Origin: an uncultured Clostridia bacterium
GTDB lineage: Bacteria; Bacillota; Clostridia; Lachnospirales; Lachnospiraceae
NCBI GenBank assembly: GCA_947178015.1
Contig: CAMWWW010000027.1
Coordinates: forward strand, 1 to 13,119
Length of the DNA: 13,119 nt
Reading direction: 5' to 3'
This document shows, piece by piece, positions 6,795 through 13,119 of the stretch (the first letter of the stretch is position 1; every line of letters begins with the position of its first letter). The notes below the pieces were generated by a model. That model was not told the DNA's origin, made no database searches, and saw only the letters and a program-made list of their open reading frames with translations. The translations under genes were made by a program, and so were the position numbers.

Positions 6795-7963
6795 GAAATT
6801 TTTTGTCAGATAAAATTATAAAGATAGAACCTTCTGGTATTCGAAAGTTTTTTGATATTGTGAGCGAGATGAAAGATGCGATCTCGCTTGGTGTGGGGGA
6901 ACCTGATTTTGATACCCCATGGCATATCAGGGAGGAGGGAATCTATTCTCTGGAAAGGGGAAGAACCTTCTACACTTCTAATGCAGGGCTTAAGGAGCTG
7001 CGGGAGGAGATTGGCGGTTATCTGGAAAGGCGGCTTGGACTCCGCTATGACAGCAAGAAGGAAATTGTCGTGACAGTGGGAGGCAGTGAGGCGATTGATA
7101 ATGCGCTGCGCGCGGTGATCAATCCTGGTGATGAGGTGTTGATTCCACAGCCAAGTTTTGTCTCCTATCTACCTTGCGCTGTGCTGGCCGGGGCCACTCC
7201 AGTGATAATTGAGCTAAAGGAGGAAAATGAATTTCGGCTTACCAAAGAGCAGCTTCTTGCTCATATCACACCAAAAACAAAGGTTTTGGTTTTTCCTTTT
7301 CCGAATAATCCAACAGGGGCGATTATGGAGAGGGAGGAGCTTTTAGAATTATCTAAGGTTTTGGTGGAGAAGGATATTCTTGTGCTTTCCGATGAGATTT
7401 ATTCTGAGCTAACTTATAAATCTGAGCATGTATCCATAGCAGCATGTCCGGGCATGAAGGAACGTACCATTGTGATCAATGGGTTTTCCAAGGCGTATGC
7501 TATGACAGGCTGGCGGCTTGGTTACGCGGCAGGACCGGCGGAAATTATGGAACAGATACTGAAGATTCATCAATTTGCCATTATGTGTGCGCCGACCAAC
7601 AGCCAGTATGCAGCAGTGGAGGCTTTAAGAAACGGCGATAAGGATATCGCGGTAATGCGCGAGGCGTATAATCAGAGAAGGCGCTATCTAGTCCATGCGC
7701 TGCGGGAGATGGGGCTTCAATGCTTTGAGCCTTTCGGCGCGTTTTATGTATTCCCAAGTATTCAAAAATTTGGACTTAGCTCGGATGAATTTGCCACAAG
7801 GCTTTTGATGGAGGAGAAGGTTGCCATCGTGCCCGGAACGGCGTTTGGAGCCTGTGGAGAGGGATTTTTGAGAATATCATATGCCTATTCCTTGGAGGAT
7901 CTAAAGCGGGCGCTGGAAAGACTAGAACGATTTATTAAGAAATTAGAGGTAGAACAGAGATGA
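6791..7963 (+). CDS. PLP-dependent aminotransferase, class I/II
   Basis: A 390-residue fold-type I aminotransferase, cytosolic, moving amino groups between an amino acid and a 2-oxo acid. Key residues are visible: Asn173 in PNNPTG, Asp201 and Tyr204 in SDEIYSEL, the PLP-binding Lys234 in NGFSKAYAMTGWRLGY, and the carboxylate-binding Arg361 in FLRISYAYS. The length is typical. The start is the rare codon TTG at 6791, overlapping the Lrp stop by 4 bases; the next in-frame start lies too far inside the conserved N-terminus (EPSGIRKFFD). GGTGA at 6782-6786 is a weak ribosome site, fitting coupled translation. Substrate (aspartate, alanine, aromatic or other) is not decided by these motifs. Confidence 0.92.
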   Translation: MRNFLSDKIIKIEPSGIRKFFDIVSEMKDAISLGVGEPDFDTPWHIREEGIYSLERGRTFYTSNAGLKELREEIGGYLERRLGLRYDSKKEIVVTVGGSEAIDNALRAVINPGDEVLIPQPSFVSYLPCAVLAGATPVIIELKEENEFRLTKEQLLAHITPKTKVLVFPFPNNPTGAIMEREELLELSKVLVEKDILVLSDEIYSELTYKSEHVSIAACPGMKERTIVINGFSKAYAMTGWRLGYAAGPAEIMEQILKIHQFAIMCAPTNSQYAAVEALRNGDKDIAVMREAYNQRRRYLVHALREMGLQCFEPFGAFYVFPSIQKFGLSSDEFATRLLMEEKVAIVPGTAFGACGEGFLRISYAYSLEDLKRALERLERFIKKLEVEQR

Positions 7964-8454
7964 TGAACATTGTGCTGCTGGAGCCGGAGATTCCTGCAAA
8001 TACCGGAAATATTGGAAGGACCTGTGTGGCGACGGGAAGCAGGCTGCATCTGATTAAGCCGCTTGGATTCAGCTTGGAGGAGAAGGAGCTGAAACGCGCC
8101 GGTCTGGATTATTGGAAGGATCTGGATGTTCGTGTATATGAGAATTTTGATGATTTTCAGCAAAGGAATCCGGGCGCGGTGTTATTTATGGCAACGACAA
8201 AGGCAAAGAGAAATTATGCGGAGGTCCGCTATCCTGATTCTGCTTACCTGATGTTTGGGAAGGAAAGTGCAGGAATTCCAGAGGAGCTGTTGGTACAGCA
8301 TCAGGAGTGCGCGGTGCGGATACCGATGAGGGAGGAGATCCGTTCTCTGAATCTGTCAAATTCTGTTGCGATTGTGCTGTATGAGGCATTGCGCCAGCAG
8401 GATTTTGTACATATGCAGAGAGAGGGGGAGCTGCACCGGCTAAGCTGGAAGTAG
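7960..8454 (+). CDS. trmL: tRNA (cytidine/uridine-34-2'-O)-methyltransferase TrmL, SPOUT family
   Basis: A 164-residue trefoil-knot methyltransferase that methylates the 2'-oxygen of the wobble nucleotide in certain leucine tRNAs, using S-adenosylmethionine. All three SpoU motifs are clear: NTGNIGRTC (motif 1, about 14-22), LMFGKESAGIPEE (motif 2, about 97-109) and IRSLNLSNSVAIVLYEALRQ (motif 3, about 127-146). The length is typical of the minimal TrmL/YibK group, which has no N-terminal RNA-binding extension. The start at 7960 overlaps the aminotransferase stop (ATGA); the adjacent ATG at 7963 is equally possible. AGAGGT at 7945-7950 serves as ribosome site. It is the last gene of the plus-strand run. 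Confidence 0.93.
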   Translation: MMNIVLLEPEIPANTGNIGRTCVATGSRLHLIKPLGFSLEEKELKRAGLDYWKDLDVRVYENFDDFQQRNPGAVLFMATTKAKRNYAEVRYPDSAYLMFGKESAGIPEELLVQHQECAVRIPMREEIRSLNLSNSVAIVLYEALRQQDFVHMQREGELHRLSWK

Positions 8455-8474
8455 GGGCAGACACACGTTAAGTT

Positions 8475-8520
8475 AAGCCGCGGGGCTTTGGGGAATTTAA
8501 TTCTTCGCTTTGGGAAGCGA
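8475..8520. terminator. Weak hairpins at the convergent junction of trmL and the kinase gene
   Basis: Two small hairpins lie where the two operons converge: AAGCC-GCGG-GGCTT at 8475-8488, and TCGCTT-TGGG-AAGCGA at 8505-8520, the latter inside the last codons of the kinase gene. Neither is followed by a good T-run on either strand, so an intrinsic terminator is only a possibility. Overlapping 3' ends of the two transcripts are an alternative. Confidence 0.25.
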
Positions 8521-9903
8521 GAAGATAAATTCTGTCCCAACCCCTTCGGTGGAGATAACATCGATGTTTTCGTTATGACTCTGTATAATTTCCTTTGTGA
8601 TGGAAAGGCCAAGCCCGGTGCCTTTTTTATCCTTTCCACGGGAAAGATCGGTTTTGTAGAACCGATCCCATATCTTTCCGATCGAATCCTTGGGAATTCC
8701 TATGCCTGTATCCTTCACAGATATAAATACCTTTCCATTCCGCTCGCTTACAGTAATTCGAATGGACGAGTTATTATGGCTAAATTTCACTGCATTGTCA
8801 ATTAAATTGTACAAAACTTGCTGGATCTTTCCTAGATCCGCAGAGACTAGCTTTATCTTTTCATCTAAAGTTAAAACAAAGGATATCTTTTTCTTGCCGC
8901 AGGTTCCCTCGAAGGAGGCTAGAGTATTTTTGATAACCTGATTGATGTCAAAAGTGCTGATGTCTAATAGCACTGCGCGCGAATCGTAGGAATTTAAGGT
9001 TAGCAGGCTGCTGGTAAGCTTGCGCAGCCGTTCCGTCTCAAAGATCACAATATCCAGATATTTTTCCTGCATTTCGTAGGGAATGGTGCCATCCTTCATT
9101 GCCTCCACATAGCCCTTGATGGAGGTGAGAGGAGAACGGAAATCGTGCGATACATTGGCGATAAAGGTCTTTTGGTACTCTTCGGATTTATTTAGTTCAT
9201 GTGCCATATAATTCAATGTGGCGGCAAGGTATCCCATCTCGTCGTTGCTGTAGCAGACCAGCTTATATTTTAGATTTCCCTCTGCATAGGCATTTGCGGC
9301 GGCTGTGATTTTTTTGAGCGGCAGATAGATGCTGACCGTAAAGATAACCAAAAAGACAAGCGACAGCACAAAGATAACCAGCAGGGTAAAATAGGATATA
9401 TTGAGCAGGGCATCCCTCGCTCCTTTTAGGGAGCGGATGGAGGAATGGATAATAATATAACCTCGTATGCGGAAGTTGGAGGTGATCGGCGCGGAGACAC
9501 TGATCATTTCCTCTGAAAACATATTATAATAGTAGCCGATCTGATATAAGCTCCTGCCAAGGGAGGCAGGATCAAAATCAGGGATGGAGGCGGTGGTCAG
9601 AGAGGAATCCCTCGTGTTGATAATGATATTTCCAGCCGTGTCAACCATCCAGATGGGAACGTTTAAAAAGGTGTCCACCGCCTTAAGCTGAATGGACACC
9701 TCTGAGCGTGTCATTTGATTGTTATAATATTCGGCTCCATATTGGTTTGCAATTAAGTTTGCTTCGTTATATAGCTCCTGCGCCCTCTCTCTGGCAAGGT
9801 GATCAAAGGTCCAGTCCGAGGTCAGAATGGCGATTGTCAAAAAGCCAAATAAACCAAACAGGATATATCCTATAATAAACTTGGTATAGACCGTGCCTCT
9901 CAT
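8497..9903 (-). CDS. Sensor histidine kinase with periplasm-facing domain
   Basis: A 468-residue membrane sensor kinase. Membrane spans lie at about 8-28 and 167-194, flanking an extracytoplasmic sensor region of roughly 135 residues that includes PIWMVDTAGNIIINT, a PAS/Cache-like signature. HAMP follows at about 193-243. The dimerisation/phosphoacceptor box FIANVSHDFRSPLTSIKGY carries His253. The ATPase has the N box (Asn366, Asn370), G1 DTGIGIP (398-404), F box DRFYKTD, and G2 GTGLGL (428-433). The start at 9903 is chosen because its ATGA overlaps the regulator stop and GAGGTG lies eight bases upstream; a longer reading to 9957 would run deep into the regulator gene and add a non-conserved 18 residues. 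It pairs with the adjacent OmpR-type regulator. The stimulus cannot be inferred. Confidence 0.92.
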   Translation of the reverse strand: MRGTVYTKFIIGYILFGLFGFLTIAILTSDWTFDHLARERAQELYNEANLIANQYGAEYYNNQMTRSEVSIQLKAVDTFLNVPIWMVDTAGNIIINTRDSSLTTASIPDFDPASLGRSLYQIGYYYNMFSEEMISVSAPITSNFRIRGYIIIHSSIRSLKGARDALLNISYFTLLVIFVLSLVFLVIFTVSIYLPLKKITAAANAYAEGNLKYKLVCYSNDEMGYLAATLNYMAHELNKSEEYQKTFIANVSHDFRSPLTSIKGYVEAMKDGTIPYEMQEKYLDIVIFETERLRKLTSSLLTLNSYDSRAVLLDISTFDINQVIKNTLASFEGTCGKKKISFVLTLDEKIKLVSADLGKIQQVLYNLIDNAVKFSHNNSSIRITVSERNGKVFISVKDTGIGIPKDSIGKIWDRFYKTDLSRGKDKKGTGLGLSITKEIIQSHNENIDVISTEGVGTEFIFSLPKAKN

Positions 9904-10604
9904 CTTGTGCGCACCTCGAATTTGTAGCCAATGCCCCACACAGTGGACAAGCTCCAACTCTCATGATCCTTGATTTTCTCGCGCAGACGTTTGATATGTA
10001 CATCAACGGTGCGGGTATCTCCAATGTATTCATAGCCCCAGATATGATCCAAAAGCTGTTCTCTGGTAAATACCTGATTGGGGGAAGCGGCAAGGAAGTA
10101 GAGAAGCTCTAGTTCCTTTGGAGGCATCTCCACCGGGTGCCCTTTATATAATACCGAGTAGTTGGTTAGGTTAATGGTGAGATCGGGATATTCCACAAAG
10201 TTTCCTTTTGGTGTTTCCGGCTCTTGTATGGCGGGCTGATAGCGCCGAAGCACAGCTTTTACTCTTGCCACCAGCTCCTTGGAATCAAAGGGCTTGATAA
10301 TATAATCATCCGCACCAAGCTCAAGCCCCAGTACTTTATCAAAGATCTCTCCTTTTGCAGAAAGCATAATGATCGGCACGGAGGAATCTCTGCGCAGCTC
10401 CCGGCAGACCTGATAGCCGTCAATGCCCGGAAGCATCAAGTCAAGCAGGACCAGATTTGGTTTATAGGTCGAGAATACAGAGAGTGCTTCCTCTCCATCA
10501 TTCACAATCATTGTGTCAAAACATTCCTTGAGCAGATACAGCGAGATCAGCTCTGCGATATTGACATCATCATCTACAATCAAAATTTTCTGCTTTGCAG
10601 CCAT
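9900..10604 (-). CDS. OmpR/PhoB-family response regulator
   Basis: A 234-residue two-component regulator. The receiver domain (about 1-122) has the acidic cluster Asp11-Asp13, the phosphorylation site Asp55 in LVLLDLMLPGIDGY, Ser82 in MLSAKGE, and Lys104 in IIKPFDS. The C-terminal winged helix (about 138-232) has the usual ELELLYFLAASPNQVFTREQLLDHIWG and TRTVDVHIKRLREKI segments. GGAGG lies five bases upstream of the ATG. It starts 11 bases after the mutS2 stop and overlaps the kinase gene by 4 bases, so the three are probably one transcript. Phosphorylation by the adjacent kinase is expected from context; target genes are not identifiable here. Confidence 0.94.
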   Translation of the reverse strand: MAAKQKILIVDDDVNIAELISLYLLKECFDTMIVNDGEEALSVFSTYKPNLVLLDLMLPGIDGYQVCRELRRDSSVPIIMLSAKGEIFDKVLGLELGADDYIIKPFDSKELVARVKAVLRRYQPAIQEPETPKGNFVEYPDLTINLTNYSVLYKGHPVEMPPKELELLYFLAASPNQVFTREQLLDHIWGYEYIGDTRTVDVHIKRLREKIKDHESWSLSTVWGIGYKFEVRTR

Positions 10605-10615
10605 GGTTGCCTCCG

Positions 10616-12982
10616 TTATTTAAATTCAACTATCGTCACGCCCGCGTCTCCCTCTCCAAAGGCGCCCAGATGATAGGATTTAATATAGTTTAAGCGCTTA
10701 AGATGCGTGTGTACCGCTTGGCGCAAGGCTCCAGTACCCTTCCCGTGCACGACGCGCACCTGTGATAAATGAGACAGATAGGCATCGTCCAGATATTTAT
10801 CCAGCTCGGACAGCGCCTCGTCTGAGGTCTTGCCAATCAAATTAATCTCTGGCGATATGGTGGAAGTTTTGGACATCTTTATCTTGCCGGAGGAGGTTTT
10901 GGTAAGATTCGGTCCTGTAATCACAGGCTCATCAAGACGTTCCAGATCCTTGATATTGACTTGAGACCGCAAGATACCCATCTGTACAAAGAGATCCCCC
11001 TTTGCATTTGGCAGAGTGCTCACTGTGCCGTTGAGATTAAGCGAGAGAACGCGGACGGCATCACCGATGCGGAAATCCTCTGCCTTGGAGGCTTTCTTTT
11101 TGGCAGGCTTTGCCTGAAAGGATAGCTTTTCGCTGGTGGAAGATAATTTTTCGCGAACTTTGCTGCGTTCTTGCTCCATCTCCTTGCCGGACAGTCCTTT
11201 GTTAAATTTTCGGATTGTCTCGTCTGCGTAATCTTTTGCCCCTTGTAAGATATCTCGCGCCTGTTCGGTGGCCTCGCGAAGAATTCGCTCTTTTTGTTCC
11301 TCAAAGCGCTCCTGCTTCTGTTCCAGCTTTTGCTTTAAGGTTTCTACCTCTGCCTTATAGCGCTCAATTTCCTCCCGTTCCCGCTCTATGGTGACGCGGC
11401 TGGTTTCCAGATCAGAGATCAGATCCTCAAAAGCAATATCCTGCTCTGTAACATGGTTTTTGGCATCCTCGATCAGAAATGCGGGAAGCCCCAGCTTGCC
11501 GGAAATGGCAAAGGCGTTGCTCTTTCCGGGTATGCCAATAAGCAGGCGGTAGGTAGGGCGCAGTGTTTCCACGTCAAATTCACAGCAGGCATTTTCTACA
11601 CCCTTTGTGGAGAGGGCATAGACCTTAAGCTCGCTGTAGTGGGTGGTTGCCATGGTTCTGACCTGCATATTATGGAGGAAGGATAGTATGGAGATCGCGA
11701 GTGCGGCTCCCTCCGTGGGATCGGTACCGGCTCCCAGCTCATCAAAGAGAACCAGAGAACGATCGTCTGCCTTCTCAAGAATAGACACGATATTGGTCAT
11801 ATGGGAGGAGAAGGTGCTCAGGCTCTGCTCGATGCTCTGCTCATCTCCAATATCAGCATAAACTTCTTCAAACACAGCGAGCTTAGAGCCATCAAAAGCA
11901 GGAATGTGAAGCCCCGCCTGTCCCATTAAAGTCAGCAGCCCCACCGTCTTAAGGGAGACTGTTTTTCCCCCTGTATTGGGACCGGTGACAATCAGTAATG
12001 TAAAATCCTCTCCCAGATGAATGTTGGATGGCACAACATGGTCAGGATTCAGAAGAGGATGTCTTGCCTGTTTTAGATGAATGATACCATTTTGGTTAAA
12101 TACAGGCTCGCTTCCCTTGTAGGAGCGTGATAACATCGCCTTGGCAAAGATAAAATCAAGTTTGGTCAGCAGTGTGAAATTTTCCTCAATCTCTTCTATA
12201 TGAATGGCCGTCTGATTGCTTAATTCGGAAAGAATTTTTTCTATCTCATGCTGCTCTTTTAACATAAGCTCTTTGATGTCATTATTTAATTTTACCACCG
12301 TCATAGGCTCGACAAATAAGGTGGAGCCTGTGGAGGATTGATCGTGGATCATGCCGGGCACCTGACCACGATATTCCTGCTTTACAGGAATACAGTATCT
12401 GCCGTTTCGCATGGTGACGACATTTTCCTGAAGGTAGGTGCGGGTGGTTTGGCTATTTATTATTGAATTTAGCTGGCTGCGGATGCGCTCATTCGCAGTC
12501 TGCATCTGTCTGCGCACACTTTTAAGACCGGGGCTTGCATCGTCGCTTATCTCCTCCTCAGAGAGAATACAGCGTTTAAGCTCATGATTGAGCGGTGTGA
12601 GCGGCTCCAGCGCGTCAAAAAAGCTGTCTAAGGAATCCTCCGGCGTCTCAGCGTCCAATTTTCTGGAAAATGTTTTTATCCGCGCGGCGCAGTCTAACAA
12701 AGAGCTGACCGCTAACAGCTCCCCCATGCCCAGCACACTTCCGATGGCAAGCCTTTTTAAGGATGCGCGCACATCGCGAATCCCAGAAAAAGAAATACTT
12801 CCTTTTCTCAAAATGCGTGTTAGAGCATCGCTTGTCTGCGCCTGATTGGTTTGTATCGTCTCCAGATCGGAGGAGGGGATCAGGTGCCGGCACATATCTT
12901 TCGCTGTGTCGGAGGAGGCATATTCCTCAAGCTGAGAGGTAATTTTGGTAAATTCTAGTGTTTTTAAAACCTTCTCGTTCAT
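10616..12982 (-). CDS. mutS2: MutS2 family ATPase with C-terminal Smr domain
   Basis: A 788-residue MutS2 (also called RqcU), an ATPase that recognises branched DNA and, in Bacillus subtilis, collided ribosomes. The N-terminal core and clamp regions are followed by the ABC ATPase: Walker A GPNTGGKT (334-341), signature region EQSLSTFSSHM (385-395), Walker B LVLFDELGAGTDPTEG (410-425) and the TTHYSELK switch (446-453). A long coiled coil spans about 515-605, a KOW-like beta segment about 636-680, and the Smr domain about 712-788, with HGKGTG at 746-751. The usual LDLRG motif reads INLIG here. The start at 12982 is chosen because GAAGGG lies about seven bases upstream and the length then equals the family norm (about 785); the reading frame extends 43 codons further but without support. 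It is the first gene of the minus-strand operon. Confidence 0.95.
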   Translation of the reverse strand: MNEKVLKTLEFTKITSQLEEYASSDTAKDMCRHLIPSSDLETIQTNQAQTSDALTRILRKGSISFSGIRDVRASLKRLAIGSVLGMGELLAVSSLLDCAARIKTFSRKLDAETPEDSLDSFFDALEPLTPLNHELKRCILSEEEISDDASPGLKSVRRQMQTANERIRSQLNSIINSQTTRTYLQENVVTMRNGRYCIPVKQEYRGQVPGMIHDQSSTGSTLFVEPMTVVKLNNDIKELMLKEQHEIEKILSELSNQTAIHIEEIEENFTLLTKLDFIFAKAMLSRSYKGSEPVFNQNGIIHLKQARHPLLNPDHVVPSNIHLGEDFTLLIVTGPNTGGKTVSLKTVGLLTLMGQAGLHIPAFDGSKLAVFEEVYADIGDEQSIEQSLSTFSSHMTNIVSILEKADDRSLVLFDELGAGTDPTEGAALAISILSFLHNMQVRTMATTHYSELKVYALSTKGVENACCEFDVETLRPTYRLLIGIPGKSNAFAISGKLGLPAFLIEDAKNHVTEQDIAFEDLISDLETSRVTIEREREEIERYKAEVETLKQKLEQKQERFEEQKERILREATEQARDILQGAKDYADETIRKFNKGLSGKEMEQERSKVREKLSSTSEKLSFQAKPAKKKASKAEDFRIGDAVRVLSLNLNGTVSTLPNAKGDLFVQMGILRSQVNIKDLERLDEPVITGPNLTKTSSGKIKMSKTSTISPEINLIGKTSDEALSELDKYLDDAYLSHLSQVRVVHGKGTGALRQAVHTHLKRLNYIKSYHLGAFGEGDAGVTIVEFK

Positions 12983-13064
12983 GATTATCCCTTCTATCGA
13001 AATCATAATGGTATTGTTGTCAGTAATAGATACATTTTTCTTGAAATAAACACGCTCTAATACA

Positions 13065-13093
13065 AGTATACACGAATTTTTACTATTTGAATA
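13065..13093 (-). promoter_or_regulatory. Candidate sigma-A promoter for mutS2 operon
   Basis: Reading the minus strand, TATACT (plus-strand 13065-13070) matches 5 of 6 bases of the -10 consensus. Seventeen bases further upstream, TATTCA (13088-13093) is a poor -35 match (3 of 6). Transcription would start near 13058 and give a leader of about 75 bases before the mutS2 start. The surroundings are AT-rich, which favours a promoter but also raises the chance of a random match. Confidence 0.4.
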
Positions 13094-13119
13094 TAGTTTT
13101 TTAACATTCATTCATAAAA

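Noticed and set aside
9904..9957. Longer N-terminus for the sensor kinase
   Set aside because: It would lie within the regulator gene; the ATGA overlap with GAGGTG upstream fits 9903, and the protein then begins with a typical short cytoplasmic stub before the first membrane span.
13112..13119. Start of the extended mutS2 frame (longer N-terminus to 13111)
   Set aside because: The extra 43 residues lack a ribosome site at their start, overlap the candidate promoter, and would make the protein longer than family norm. The start at 12982 has a good ribosome site.

Overview
The window looks like ordinary chromosomal DNA from a Gram-positive anaerobe of the class Clostridia, most likely Lachnospiraceae. 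The pointers are strong AGGAGG-type ribosome sites, moderate GC, a DUF4080-type B12-binding-domain radical SAM protein, a secreted VanW-family wall protein, a MutS2 with a C-terminal Smr domain, and Lrp/aminotransferase and TrmL genes packed with 4-base overlaps. The taxon is an inference from gene content. I see no rRNA, tRNA, CRISPR array, insertion sequence or prophage.

Layout. (1) 49-2554, plus strand: a radical SAM enzyme whose 3' end overlaps a DEDDh exonuclease gene by 20 bases. (2) 2573-3319: a minus-strand gene for a membrane-anchored, TPR-like protein, head to head with a 34-residue single-span membrane protein (3215-3319, plus). Their start codons are only 33 bases apart. (3) 3414-8454, plus: a compact probable operon of five genes: VanW-family wall protein, a HypE/PurM-like (AIR synthase-related) protein, an Lrp/AsnC regulator, a class I/II aminotransferase and the tRNA methyltransferase TrmL. 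Gaps are 12 and 24 bases, followed by two 4-base stop/start overlaps. (4) 8497-12982, minus: mutS2, then an OmpR-type response regulator 11 bases downstream, then its sensor kinase overlapping by 4 bases. A candidate promoter lies at 13065-13093. Operons (3) and (4) converge at about 8455-8496.

Functionally the window mixes housekeeping and envelope genes. MutS2 (recombination control and/or ribosome-collision rescue) shares a transcript with a two-component system. The Lrp/aminotransferase pair suggests amino-acid-responsive control. The VanW protein carries a signal peptide and a repetitive Pro/Gln/Ser tail, and probably acts in or across the cell wall.

Nothing here is clearly a new defence or mobile system. 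The best leads are the HypE-like protein, which seems to have lost the acidic and glycine-rich motifs of its family; an 18-base tandem duplication that copies its start site in frame; the small membrane-protein gene in an extremely tight divergent pair; 36-base repeats in the VanW tail; and the mutS2/two-component linkage.
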